Positions 8,850-16,986 of a stretch of DNA of 64,000 nucleotides are shown piece after piece. The stretch comes from Allocatelliglobosispora scoriae (GTDB lineage: Bacteria; Actinomycetota; Actinomycetes; Mycobacteriales; Micromonosporaceae): positions 930,001 through 994,000 of the forward strand of contig NZ_JACHMN010000003.1 of assembly GCF_014204945.1 (NCBI RefSeq), given 5' to 3'. Positions within the stretch are counted from its first letter, which is position 1, and every line of letters begins with the position of its first letter. The notes beneath the pieces are model-generated. The model was given only the letters and a program-made list of their open reading frames with translations. It was not told the DNA's origin and made no database searches. Made by a program: the position numbers and the translations under genes.

Positions 8850-9161
8850 ATGTCCACTGAGGTCCACCCGCCCGAGCTGAGGCGCACCGCCGCGCTGCTC
8901 GACGACGCAGCCGAAGCCCTCCTCGCCGCCGGTGACAAGCTCTCCCGCGTGGCGGTCCCCGCCGACCCGCACGCGGCCGACGGTCCCGATGTCGGCGGTG
9001 CGCTCTCGCGTCTCGGCCGCCGCTGCGCCGATGAGACCTTCGCCTTGAAGATCGCGGCCGAGCAACTCGCCAACGGGCTGCGCGAGGCCGCTGACCAGGC
9101 CGTGGCGGCCGACAACCAGGCAGCCCGGGCGCTGCGCTACGCCGCCGGTGCGGGGGTGTAG
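8850..9161 (+). CDS. EspC/WXG100-like small helical protein
   Basis: 103 residues, almost entirely helical and Ala-rich (MSTEVHPPELRRTAALLDDA..). The layout (VHPPELRRTA near the start, no signal peptide, two predicted helices) fits the DUF2580/EspC-like family of type VII (ESX) secretion-associated proteins. No ESX machinery is visible here. It ends 2 bases before the next gene starts, so the two are surely co-transcribed. Confidence 0.7.
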   Translation: MSTEVHPPELRRTAALLDDAAEALLAAGDKLSRVAVPADPHAADGPDVGGALSRLGRRCADETFALKIAAEQLANGLREAADQAVAADNQAARALRYAAGAGV

Positions 9162-9163
9162 CG

Positions 9164-9814
9164 ATGATCGTGCCCCGCTACCGGGTCGATGAGCTGCGCG
9201 ACCTTCGTGACCGCATGCTCGCGATCCCGACGACCCTGCCCGACGGCTACATCACGCTCGCGGACATGGTGGCACGGGCCGTCGTGTGCTGCCGCCCGAT
9301 CACCGTCGCCGAGCTCAAGCCCGGCCATGCGCTGGCGATCTCGGCCCGCGCAGACCTCGAAGCCGCACTGGCCTGCCTCAACGAGGCCTCGGTGGTGCTC
9401 GGCCGAGCCGGTTCGGGCGACGCGCATGATGCTGCCGTGCACGCGCTCCGGCGACTGACCGCGGCCGTCGACAAGGTGGCGGCCGGGGATCTGACGGCGC
9501 CGTTCCGGTGGGACCTGGACCTGATCGCGGAGGCGGTGGACCGGCTCAATCCGGTGCTCGACCAGGGCCGCCGGGCGATGACGGAGGTCCTGTCCGGCAT
9601 CGGCGGGGTCTACAGCATCGATCTCCCGGATCCCGTGTCGTTCGAGCGGGCGCGCGCGGTGGCGGTGGCCGGTGCGTGCGACTGTGTGGAGGCATACGAG
9701 CACTTCGACCAGCTCGCCGTCCGGGCCGTCCGCGAGGCCGACGCGCGGGAACATTTCGCGATCTTCCGCGGCGGACACGACCCCTTCGACCCGCTCGCGG
9801 TGCTGGTCCGGTGA
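9164..9814 (+). CDS. Hypothetical protein, partner of the EspC-like gene
   Basis: 216 residues, cytosolic-looking, mixed helical, with no signal peptide or membrane segment. I do not recognise a family. Notable features are the Cys pair VVCCRP near residue 42 and ACDC near residue 172. The tight linkage (2-base gap) to the EspC-like gene suggests the pair works together, perhaps as a secreted protein with its effector or chaperone. This is inference from context only. Confidence 0.65.
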   Translation: MIVPRYRVDELRDLRDRMLAIPTTLPDGYITLADMVARAVVCCRPITVAELKPGHALAISARADLEAALACLNEASVVLGRAGSGDAHDAAVHALRRLTAAVDKVAAGDLTAPFRWDLDLIAEAVDRLNPVLDQGRRAMTEVLSGIGGVYSIDLPDPVSFERARAVAVAGACDCVEAYEHFDQLAVRAVREADAREHFAIFRGGHDPFDPLAVLVR

Positions 9815-9826
9815 GAGGCTGAACTC

Positions 9827-10369
9827 ATGGCGCATTTGATCAGTCCGGACCCCCGCTGCCGGGAGTCCTTCCTCGCCGCGATGGCGGAGTTTCAGGCGGA
9901 GGGGCGCGGCGGCTCCGACGATCGCACGATGATCGGCAGCGAGCTGCGCGACTTCGCCGACACCTGGCACGACCCGGCGGCGTTCGAGATCTTCACCCGG
10001 TTCCTGCGCGATCAGGCCCTGGAGTCCTCGCCCCGGCCGGAGCACTTCGTGCCCAGCACCACGCTGTGGTGGGTCGAGGGTGATGAATACCTGGGTCGGC
10101 TCGCCATCCGGCACCGGCTCTCGCCGTTCCTGCTGGAGGTCGGCGGCCACATCGGCTATGACGTGCGCCCCACCGCCCGCCGGCGGGGCCACGCCACCGC
10201 GATGCTGCGGGCCGCGCTGCCGATCGCGCTGGAGCTGGGCATCGATCCGGCCCTGGTGACCTGCGACGACACCAACATCGCCTCGCGGCGGGTGATCGAG
10301 GCCAACGGCGGGGTGCTGGAGGACCAGCGCGGCGACAAGCTCCGCTTCTGGGTCCCCTGCAGCCGGTGA
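9827..10369 (+). CDS. GNAT family acetyltransferase
   Basis: 180 residues. The acetyl-CoA motif is clear (VGGHIGYDVRPTARRRGHATAML) followed by LGIDPALVTCDDTNIASRRVIEANGG, the pattern of the YkkB/RimJ-like predicted acetyltransferases. It starts 12 bases after the preceding gene and likely belongs to the same transcript as the EspC-like pair. Substrate unknown. Confidence 0.85.
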   Translation: MAHLISPDPRCRESFLAAMAEFQAEGRGGSDDRTMIGSELRDFADTWHDPAAFEIFTRFLRDQALESSPRPEHFVPSTTLWWVEGDEYLGRLAIRHRLSPFLLEVGGHIGYDVRPTARRRGHATAMLRAALPIALELGIDPALVTCDDTNIASRRVIEANGGVLEDQRGDKLRFWVPCSR

Positions 10370-10401
10370 CACGTCGCGGCGCGGTCCGGGTCGCTGATCG
10401 T

Positions 10402-10472
10402 GCGCCGCGTTTTTGCAGCAAAACGTGGCCATTTCACGCTGCGAGGCCACGCTTTGCTGCAAAACGCGGCGT
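10402..10472. repeat. Family-3 hairpin element (TTTGCTGCAAAACG)
   Basis: An inverted repeat with about 28-nt arms (10402-10430 and 10445-10472) and a few mismatches, built round GCAGCAAAACGTGGCC and its complement. A related copy lies at 28424-28489 inside the glycogen debranching enzyme gene. This copy follows a GNAT gene and could terminate transcription. Confidence 0.85.
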
Positions 10473-10473
10473 C

Positions 10474-10636
10474 ATCGCGGCGAGCGGCAACAGCACCGCG
10501 GCGCCGAGCCGCAACGGCACCGCGGCGCCGAGCCGCGACGGCATCGCGGCGACAGGCGGCGACCGCATCGCGGCGCCAGGCGGCGACGGCATCGCGCCAC
10601 CGAGCGGCGGGAGCGTCGTGGCGCCGAGCGGTCAGG
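10474..10636. repeat. 24-bp tandem repeat, about 6.5 copies
   Basis: Degenerate direct repeats of a 24-nt unit (GCCGAGCCGCAACGGCACCG plus CGGC). The array fills the space between the family-3 hairpin and the ATP-grasp gene, reaching the last codon of that gene on the minus strand. Because 24 is a multiple of three, the array could lengthen the protein by 8-residue units if the stop were lost. No function is evident. Confidence 0.75.
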
Positions 10637-11861
10637 GCGCGTTGAGGAGGAACGCCTTCGCGGCGAGGTCCAGGGCCGCGCGGCACTCGGCCGGGGTGTC
10701 GGCGACCGCGATGGCGTAGGCGATACGCCCCGACACGTTGCCATAGGTCGGCGGCGACAGGACCTCGCCGACCGTGGCGGAGACGGTCGCCTCGACGATC
10801 GTCGGCGGCAGCAGGGCTTCGTCGAAGCCGATCGAGGTGATCACGGTCGCAGGCTCGCTCACCGCGAAGAAGCGGATCCCCGCGGACCTGGTCCGATCGG
10901 GCTCGACGGACGGCGCGACCCCGCAGGCGGCGTCGGCGGCGGCGAGCCCGGTGTCCACCCCGGTCGCGAGCAGCCCGAGATAGGGGATGAGCCCGCCGCC
11001 GAGGCGCCCGTTGACCTCGATCACCTTGGGCCCGTCCGGCGAGAGTTTGATCTCGGTATGCGTGACGCCCTCGTCGAAGCCGATCGCGGCATGGGTGTCG
11101 TGCAGGATCGCGAGGAGCGCGGGATCGGTGCGGAGCGGGTCGTCGGCGTCGACGAAGTGCCCCATCTCGATCCGCCACGGCGGTTCGCTGATCACCTTGC
11201 GGGCCAGGACGAGCACCGTGACGCGGCCGCCGTGGATCACCGAGTCGACGCTGATCTCGTCGCCCGGGACGTACTCCTCGACCAGCACCCGGGCCTGGTA
11301 GCCCGGGATGCCGCCCTCGACGGCGTGCGTGGCGGCGAAGTGCTCCGGAAGGTCGGCCGGCGAATCGACGCGGACGACGCCCTTGCTCGCGACGAGGTCG
11401 CTGGGCTTGAGGATGACGGGGTAGCCGATCTCGGCCGCGGCGGCGGTGGCCTCGTCGAGGCTGTCGACCCGGATGGAGCGGGGCTGCGGCACACCGGCTG
11501 CGGCGAGGGCTGCCCGGGTCTGGTGCTTGTCGCGGCAGCGGCCGATCGCGGCGGCACCGGGCCCGGGGAGGCCGAGGGCGTCGGTGGCGAAGGCGGTCTG
11601 CGCGATCCGGGCCTCGTCCCAGCACATCATGCCGCTGATCGGCTCGCGGGCGTGCAGGTCGCGGGCGGCGGCGGTGGCGACCTCGGGGTCGAGGTTCTTG
11701 CCGAGCAGGGTGTGCCCGCTGATGTAGTCGTTCTCCCAGCTCGGCTCGACGCCCACGAACATGTGGATGCGGTAGCGGGAGCTGATGGACCGCAGGAGGT
11801 ATTCGCGGTACTTTCTCGGCCCCGTGCGGTAGATGACGAGCAGGGGCAGGGCGTCGTCCAT
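10632..11861 (-). CDS. ATP-grasp ligase (carboxylate-amine ligase type)
   Basis: About 409 residues from the ATG at 11861 (MDDALP). It has the ATP-grasp fold: an N-terminal preATP-grasp region, the ATP-binding lysine segment (YPVILKPSDLVASKGV), the LVEEYVPGDEIS hinge, and the Mg-binding end (IEVNGRLGGGLI). Such enzymes make amide bonds by forming an acyl phosphate, for example L-amino acid ligases and peptide ligases of natural-product pathways. It lies downstream of a tiny reading frame (12057-12092) and an AMP-forming ligase on the same strand. A GAAGG ribosome binding site precedes the start. The true substrates are unknown. Confidence 0.85.
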   Translation of the reverse strand: MDDALPLLVIYRTGPRKYREYLLRSISSRYRIHMFVGVEPSWENDYISGHTLLGKNLDPEVATAAARDLHAREPISGMMCWDEARIAQTAFATDALGLPGPGAAAIGRCRDKHQTRAALAAAGVPQPRSIRVDSLDEATAAAAEIGYPVILKPSDLVASKGVVRVDSPADLPEHFAATHAVEGGIPGYQARVLVEEYVPGDEISVDSVIHGGRVTVLVLARKVISEPPWRIEMGHFVDADDPLRTDPALLAILHDTHAAIGFDEGVTHTEIKLSPDGPKVIEVNGRLGGGLIPYLGLLATGVDTGLAAADAACGVAPSVEPDRTRSAGIRFFAVSEPATVITSIGFDEALLPPTIVEATVSATVGEVLSPPTYGNVSGRIAYAIAVADTPAECRAALDLAAKAFLLNAP

Positions 11862-11893
11862 GTGCGGCCTTCGACTGGGCAAGCTGATTGATC

Positions 11894-11933
11894 AAAAGGG
11901 CGGTGCCGGCGCCCGAGGGGCTGCCGGCACCGG
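11894..11933 (-). terminator. Hairpin plus T-run: possible attenuator ahead of the ATP-grasp gene
   Basis: On the minus strand a 10-bp stem (CGGTGCCGGC / GCCGGCACCG, loop 12) is followed by CCCTTTTGATC. It lies between the 11-codon frame and the ATP-grasp start, so read-through or attenuation would set expression of the ligase. Two further small hairpins (GTGAGC-AAG-GCTCAC at 12046-12060, and CTCACC-AGC-GGTGAG near 11952-11966) precede it. Confidence 0.5.
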
Positions 11934-12056
11934 TATCTCTTGGATTGGCTACTCACCAGCGGTGAGGCTGCCGATTCTGTGGCTCCTAGGAAGCGCGATC
12001 GGTATGCCAGGCGGTGGGCTCAAGGCCTCAGCGCGTGATCCACTGGTGAGCAAGGC

Positions 12057-12092
12057 TCACGCCTTGTCCGCCGCGATCTCCTCGTAGTCCAT
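12057..12092 (-). CDS. 11-residue candidate peptide (leader or precursor)
   Basis: ATG to TGA gives MDYEEIAADKA. It is preceded by GGAGGGAGG eight bases from the ATG, among the best ribosome binding sites in the window, and by a TTGACA-like promoter. The stop codon lies inside a small hairpin. It could be a ribosomal substrate for the downstream ATP-grasp ligase, a leader peptide controlling attenuation, or chance. There is no run of a single amino acid, as a classical amino-acid attenuator would have. I infer translation from the binding site alone. Confidence 0.4.
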   Translation of the reverse strand: MDYEEIAADKA

Positions 12093-12291
12093 GGTGCGCC
12101 TCCCTCCAGCTCGAGCCAAACTCGCTAGGCACACGTTGCCTGTCGCATCCCGTCGTGTCAACTATTTCGATCATTAGATCCAGTCAGGATTAGCCGGACA
12201 TCGACCACATAGTAAGACAGTATTTTGACGGCCAACGATGAATCGCGAGGCTGTGAGCTGCTGTTATGTACGCACGGCCATATTTAGCTGT
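12093..12291 (-). promoter_or_regulatory. AT-richer promoter region upstream of the 11-codon frame
   Basis: About 200 bases of distinctly lower GC than the surroundings, between the stop of the acyl ligase gene and the tiny reading frame. On the minus strand a TTGACA hexamer (12156-12161) is followed after 17 bases by CAACGT (12133-12138), a plausible -35/-10 pair ending about 40 bases before the ATG. This suggests the ATP-grasp unit is transcribed separately from the acyl ligase. Confidence 0.45.
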
Positions 12292-13893
12292 CTAATCATT
12301 GAGACTTTGAGAGATGTTCGTTGGTTGACCCGCGCGGTCCTCGAGGAAACGGTTCCGGAGGGCCACCTTGTCGACCTTGCCAACCTGGGTCAATGGGAGC
12401 TTGTCGATAAATTCGATCTCGCGCGGCGCCCAGAGATCGCTGAGGGTCTCCACCACCAGGGTCCGCAACTCGACGGCGGTCACCGCGGCGTCGGGGGAGA
12501 CCACGACATAGGCGTGGACCGCCTCACCCGTGGCACTGTCCGGTACGCCGACCACGGCCGCCGCGCGTACGTCCGGGTGCCCGGCGAGCAGGTCCTCGAT
12601 CGGCCGGGAGTAGACGTTGGTGGACCCCTTGCCGGTGATGATGATGTCCTTCTTGCGGTCGACGAGGAAGAGGTAGCCGTCCTCGTCGAGGTACCCGACG
12701 TCGGCGGTGCGCACCCAGCCGTCCACGAGGGTCTCCGCGGTCAGCTCCGGCTGCCCCCAGTAGCCCAGCATCGTCAGGCCGCCCGTCGCCCACACCTCGC
12801 CGATGACGCCGGTAGGGCAGAGCTTGCCGTCGTCGTCGCGTACCTCGATCTTCGCGTCGCCGTAGGCGAACCCGCACGACCGCAGCCGCTCGGGGTGCTC
12901 CGGGTCCTTGAAGGCCCCCGGGTATGCGGTGATGAACGCCTGCTCGCTCATGCCGTAGACGGGCCGGATCACCGGTCCGATCCGGTCGATCGCCTCGGCC
13001 ATCCGCGACGGCACGATCGCGCTGCCGCCGACCGACCACATGACGACGCTGCTGGTGTCGACGCTGTCCAGCCGGGGGTTGTCGAGGATCTCGTAGAGGA
13101 TCGGCGGCGTCATGAAGACACTGGTGATCTGCTCGCGCTCGATGGCGGCGAGCGCGGTCTCGGCGTTGTAGGTGAACTCCAGCACGAAGGTGCCGCCGGA
13201 GAAGAGCGTGATCATCCCGGCGTTCTGGCCGCTCACATGCCAGAATCCGGCACCGGCGAGGTGCCGCAGCCGGTGCTGCCCGGTCGCGACCCAGCCCTCG
13301 GCGAGCGCGAGCAGCGTCTGGAAGAAGATCTGGCCGTGGTGCACGAGCTTGGGCTGCCCGGTCGTGCCGCCGGTCTGGAAGAGTGAGGCCGGCTCCATCG
13401 GCACGTCGGCCGGGTCGATCGGCGTCAGCTCGGGCGCGCCGGGCGGGTAGGGCGCGAGGATGTCCGGGCCGAGCCCGCCCTCGCCGAGGCACGCCACGAT
13501 CGGGACGGGGTTGCCCTCGCTCATGATGCGGCCCATGTTGGGCAGGGTGCGCGCGTCGTAGATGAACGCCTCGACACCCGCGAGCTGCAGGAAGTCCAGG
13601 CGGTATCTGCGCGGTGCGTTCGGGGCGAGGAACGCCGACCGGCACCCCATCAGGTGCAGGGCGAGCTGCAGCATCACCGCCTCGGGCGGGTTCTGCACCA
13701 GGATGCCGACGGTCATCCCCGGCGTGATGCCGTGCTGGCGCAGCCGTGCCGACACCGTCAGCACGCCGGTTCGCAGGTCCGCGTAGGTCAGGCGGTGCTC
13801 ACCGGCGACGATCGCCTCGGCGTCGCCGAATCCGTCGAAGAGTTCCAGCACTCGCCGCACGTAGTTGGGTGCCGGCGCGACTTCGTTGTCCAT
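12292..13893 (-). CDS. AMP-forming acyl-CoA synthetase / adenylation enzyme
   Basis: 533 residues of the ANL superfamily. Motif A3 is FQTGGTTGQPK, A5 is PVYGMSEQ, A7 is DGWVRTADVGYLDEDGYL, A8 is DRKKDIIITGKGSTNV, and the C-terminal lysine motif is PLTQVGKVDKVAL. It activates a carboxylic acid as an acyl adenylate, then passes it to CoA or another thiol or amine. There is no fused carrier domain. A GAGGTGG site precedes the ATG. Its position next to an ATP-grasp ligase suggests a small pathway that activates an acid and joins it to an amine, but that is inference. Confidence 0.88.
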   Translation of the reverse strand: MDNEVAPAPNYVRRVLELFDGFGDAEAIVAGEHRLTYADLRTGVLTVSARLRQHGITPGMTVGILVQNPPEAVMLQLALHLMGCRSAFLAPNAPRRYRLDFLQLAGVEAFIYDARTLPNMGRIMSEGNPVPIVACLGEGGLGPDILAPYPPGAPELTPIDPADVPMEPASLFQTGGTTGQPKLVHHGQIFFQTLLALAEGWVATGQHRLRHLAGAGFWHVSGQNAGMITLFSGGTFVLEFTYNAETALAAIEREQITSVFMTPPILYEILDNPRLDSVDTSSVVMWSVGGSAIVPSRMAEAIDRIGPVIRPVYGMSEQAFITAYPGAFKDPEHPERLRSCGFAYGDAKIEVRDDDGKLCPTGVIGEVWATGGLTMLGYWGQPELTAETLVDGWVRTADVGYLDEDGYLFLVDRKKDIIITGKGSTNVYSRPIEDLLAGHPDVRAAAVVGVPDSATGEAVHAYVVVSPDAAVTAVELRTLVVETLSDLWAPREIEFIDKLPLTQVGKVDKVALRNRFLEDRAGQPTNISQSLND

Positions 13894-14013
13894 GTGGAGC
13901 CACCTCTCATTGTCTCGCCCCGAGCGTGCATTCTGCTGCGCCGCCGGGCAACGGACGATCGGTGGGGATCTTCAGGATCTCCGGGCGCGCCCGCGGGGGC
14001 CGCACGCCACAGC

Positions 14014-15033
14014 TCAATACATGGAGAGGTGGACGTGGTTGGTGTGCGACGCCGACGGGTCGCAGCAGCCGCTGTAGCTTCGCCAGCCCAGTCCCGGGAA
14101 CCAGATCTTGCGGAACCAGATCACGTAGAGCACGCCGAGCGACGAGGCGTTGCGGATGAAGAACGCCGCCAACTTGTTGCCGTAGGTCAGGTCGCCGCCG
14201 GTCGCCGTACCCGCGAAGCCGCCCTTGGCACTGGAGAAGTCGCAGGCGCGGCCGCGCGGGTGCTCGCCCCAGCTCTGCGTGCGCCAGCATTTCGTGAAGC
14301 GCGTGTAGCCGTTCTTGCGCGCCTCGTTGTAGGCGTGCAGCAGGCGCGGCGTGATGCAGCCGCCGGTCTTGGTCGGGTCGTCGACGGAGCAGCGCTCGGT
14401 CGGCCAGTTGCCGTTCTTGTCCCGGGGTGCCGGGATCGCGGCGGGGGAGTCGGGGTCGAGGTAACCGGTGGCGCTGCCGCCGCCCGCCTTGATGATCGCG
14501 GTCTCGGCGACCTTCATCCGGGCCTTCATGTCGGCGGAGAGCTTCGCCTGCTTCGCCGCCTCGGCGTCGACGGCGGCCTTGTCGGACTTGACCCGCTCCT
14601 CGGCCGCGGTGAGCCGGCCGATCGCCTGGTCCTGCTGGTAGGTGATCTCCTGCAGCATCGCCGCGCGGTCCAGGAACTGGTCCGGGTTCGCGCTGGCGAG
14701 CAGGGCACCGAAGCCGCTGAGCCGCCCGCTCTGATAGGAGGCCGCGGCGAAGTCGCCGACCTTGGCCCGCAGCGGCCCGAGCTCCTTCTCGACGGCGGCG
14801 AGCTGGATCCGGAGTTCGGCCTGCCGCTTCGTCGAGACGTCGAGGGCCGTCTTCGCGTCGATGTAGCCGCGGGCGGCCGCCTCCAGATTCTGGATGAGCT
14901 GCTGGTTGTGCCCCTCGTCGCCGGGTTCGGCGAGCGCGGGCGCGGGTGGCCCGCCGGCCACGAGCAGGGACGCGGCGACGATCACCGCGAGCAGGCTGGC
15001 GGCGATACGGCGCGGGGAAGCCGTCGCGGGCAC
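14014..15033 (-). CDS. Secreted coiled-coil protein with M15-like C-terminal domain
   Basis: 339 residues from a GTG with a GGAAGGA site. Residues 1-36 are a signal peptide (basic start, hydrophobic core, APALAE). Residues 40-190 form a long coiled coil rich in Ala, Lys and Glu, resembling the N-terminal part of cell-wall hydrolases. Residues 215-339 carry a Cys-rich domain with HPRGRACDF and a final HTNHVHLSMY, matching the metal-ligand pattern of D-Ala-D-Ala carboxypeptidase-like (M15/ARB_07466) domains. It probably acts on peptidoglycan outside the cell. Confidence 0.8.
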   Translation of the reverse strand: MPATASPRRIAASLLAVIVAASLLVAGGPPAPALAEPGDEGHNQQLIQNLEAAARGYIDAKTALDVSTKRQAELRIQLAAVEKELGPLRAKVGDFAAASYQSGRLSGFGALLASANPDQFLDRAAMLQEITYQQDQAIGRLTAAEERVKSDKAAVDAEAAKQAKLSADMKARMKVAETAIIKAGGGSATGYLDPDSPAAIPAPRDKNGNWPTERCSVDDPTKTGGCITPRLLHAYNEARKNGYTRFTKCWRTQSWGEHPRGRACDFSSAKGGFAGTATGGDLTYGNKLAAFFIRNASSLGVLYVIWFRKIWFPGLGWRSYSGCCDPSASHTNHVHLSMY

Positions 15034-15182
15034 GGTCGGTCCTTCCGAACCGGGCGGGGGCGCCCGGGCAGCTCACGGAGCCGCCGGGGATCGGCCGGGC
15101 TCCTGCGGGGTGAACGATCCGCGAGCACTCTAACCGAGGCGCCCATCCGGCACGAAAATCCTTACGCAGCGCCACAGTGCCG

Positions 15183-16262
15183 TTACGCTGCCCAGTCCTC
15201 CACCGCCGTCGTCACCGGCGCTCCCGTGCGCGCCGACTCCTCGATCGCGAGTCCGATCAGGTGGTCCTGGCACGCCTCGGCGAGCGGGTAGGGGGCATCG
15301 CCCTCGTCGCGGCTCCACCGGCCCGTGGCCTCGAGGATCGAGGCGATGGCGATCTCCTCGTCCGACAGGCGCGCCCCGGCGAAGGGGTTGCGGTAGACGA
15401 CCTCCCCGTCGAAGCCGATGTGGTCCAGGTCGAAGCCCTCCAGGTTGAGGTCGCGGCCCGTCTGCCGCCGCCGCAGGGTCGACTCCATCGGGGTACGCGG
15501 GTCGGCCATCCGGATCACCCGATCGTCGACGAGCTCACCGCGACTGCCGCGGACCACGATGCGGCGCGAGCGCAGCGGGTTCCACCACTGGCCGTCGGTG
15601 AAGTCGTAGAGGCCGACCCGGCCGCCGAAGTCGAGCGTGGCGAGTGTCGTGACGGTCGGCTGCGGTTCCAGATCGCGCCAGCCCTCGACGCGGTCGAGCG
15701 GGGCGATCAGCGGCGCGGTGAAGGCGCGGGCGGAGACCTCGACGGGACCGCAGCCGACGCCGAGCATGCCCCGGATCATCGAGACCGCGTGGTAGAGGTG
15801 GGTGGAGGAGACCTGCGCCGAGGTCGGCTCGCCGATCCGGCCGGACCGCACCACCGCGAGCCGGGCGGCGTGGTCGGGGAGCAGGAGATACTGCTCGGCG
15901 ACCTGCACCATGCGGCGCTCGCCGACGCCGGCCCAGAGGCGGCGCAGGCCGTCGCGGTCGGGCGCGGGCGGCGTCTCGGAGAGCACCCGCAGGCCGCGCT
16001 CCACCAGCGCTTCGACCATCCCGGGGTTGACATCCCAGGGCACCGACGTGATCACGAAGTCGGGCCGGTCGCGCTCCAACCCATCAAGATCAAGATGTGT
16101 GGGTACGCCCCAGGCGGCCTCGATCTGCGCCGCTCGTTCCGGGGTACGCGTGACGACGGAGCTGACCCGCAACCGGTCGGGCAGCGACGCCGCGAGCTTC
16201 AGGAAGAAGTCGGCCCGCCAACCGCTGCCGATCACCGCGTAACGCACAGGATTCTCCGCCAT
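15183..16262 (-). CDS. Gfo/Idh/MocA-family oxidoreductase with altered EKP motif
   Basis: About 359 residues from the ATG at 16262 (MAENPVRYAVIG); the frame is open for 18 more codons into the hairpin element. The N-terminal Rossmann motif is AVIGSGWRA. The family's usual EKP motif, whose Lys is catalytic, reads SETPPAP here, so the Lys is replaced by Thr. The C-terminal domain (LYHAVSMIRGML, then a beta-sheet region) is typical. It may bind NAD(P) and a sugar-like ligand without normal dehydrogenase chemistry. The following hairpin at 16315 is upstream of its start. Confidence 0.8.
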   Translation of the reverse strand: MAENPVRYAVIGSGWRADFFLKLAASLPDRLRVSSVVTRTPERAAQIEAAWGVPTHLDLDGLERDRPDFVITSVPWDVNPGMVEALVERGLRVLSETPPAPDRDGLRRLWAGVGERRMVQVAEQYLLLPDHAARLAVVRSGRIGEPTSAQVSSTHLYHAVSMIRGMLGVGCGPVEVSARAFTAPLIAPLDRVEGWRDLEPQPTVTTLATLDFGGRVGLYDFTDGQWWNPLRSRRIVVRGSRGELVDDRVIRMADPRTPMESTLRRRQTGRDLNLEGFDLDHIGFDGEVVYRNPFAGARLSDEEIAIASILEATGRWSRDEGDAPYPLAEACQDHLIGLAIEESARTGAPVTTAVEDWAA

Positions 16263-16314
16263 GCGGCGTACTTTATCCCCGGCGTCCGCGACGTGGCGGG
16301 TCACGGCCGGGACC

Positions 16315-16389
16315 AAGATCGCCGCAACTCTTCAAGAGTTGGTCCTAACGGGTTCTCAGGACCAACTCTTGAAGAGTTGCGGCGATCTT
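16315..16389. repeat. Family-1 palindromic element, 32-nt arms
   Basis: Arms 16315-16346 and 16358-16389 are exact reverse complements (AAGATCGCCG outer ends), loop 11. Each arm contains the 17-nt palindrome CAACTCTTSAAGAGTTG, so the element can fold as one long hairpin or two short ones. Its outer bases extend further with GGACC / GGTCC flanks interrupted by two bases. It lies between the 3' end of the EF-hand gene and the 5' end of the oxidoreductase gene. Confidence 0.95.
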
Positions 16390-16425
16390 GGGGTCCCTGC
16401 GCCGCCCATCCGGCCACGGTGCCGA

Positions 16426-16986
16426 TCAGAAGGAGCCGAGCAGCATGTTTCCCGGCGAATCCGGGTCGTCGCTGACGAGGAATTCGCGCAGCGCGACCAT
16501 GAGCTGCTCCCGTGACAGCTTGCCGCTGCCCCGGGTGTCGAGCCGCGCGAATGCGGCAGCCGCGCCCTCGGCGTCGACCCGGATCGACATCAGGACCGCC
16601 TCGAACTCCGCCCGGTCGAGCTCGCCGTCGCCATCACCGTCGTACCCGGCGATCACCGATGCCGCGACCGGCTCCATGACCCGCTCGAAGCCGTCGGGTT
16701 CGAAGACCGACTCCTGCACCGAGGCCTGCCACGCCTCGCGGGAGAGCCGCCCGTCGGCGTCGGCGTGGACCGCGAGGATGTCCCAGAGGCCGAGCAGGCT
16801 GTCGACGATCTCCTGCCGCCGCGGGTCGTCGAAGCGGAGCTGGGCGCCGCCCGCGATCTGCCGGGCGAGCTCGGCGTAGTCGGTGCGGTCGAGGTAGCCC
16901 TTGCCCGCGACATCGAGCAGCGAGAACCGGTGGTCGAGCTTCGCCCGCTGCACGGCGGAGATGACATCGACCCCGTTGGCCGTCAT
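16426..16986 (-). CDS. Calerythrin-like EF-hand calcium-binding protein
   Basis: 186 residues, four EF-hand positions. The third loop is canonical (DGDGDGELDRAEF); the second (DADGRLSREAW) is near-canonical; the first (DVAGKGYLDRTDY) and fourth (DTRGSGKLSREQL) lack acidic positions. No signal peptide. The ATG at 16986 overlaps the TGA of the upstream EF-hand gene by one base (TGATG), indicating coupling. The family is typified by calerythrin, a cytosolic Ca2+ buffer or sensor. It is a diverged duplicate of the neighbour. Confidence 0.9.
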   Translation of the reverse strand: MTANGVDVISAVQRAKLDHRFSLLDVAGKGYLDRTDYAELARQIAGGAQLRFDDPRRQEIVDSLLGLWDILAVHADADGRLSREAWQASVQESVFEPDGFERVMEPVAASVIAGYDGDGDGELDRAEFEAVLMSIRVDAEGAAAAFARLDTRGSGKLSREQLMVALREFLVSDDPDSPGNMLLGSF

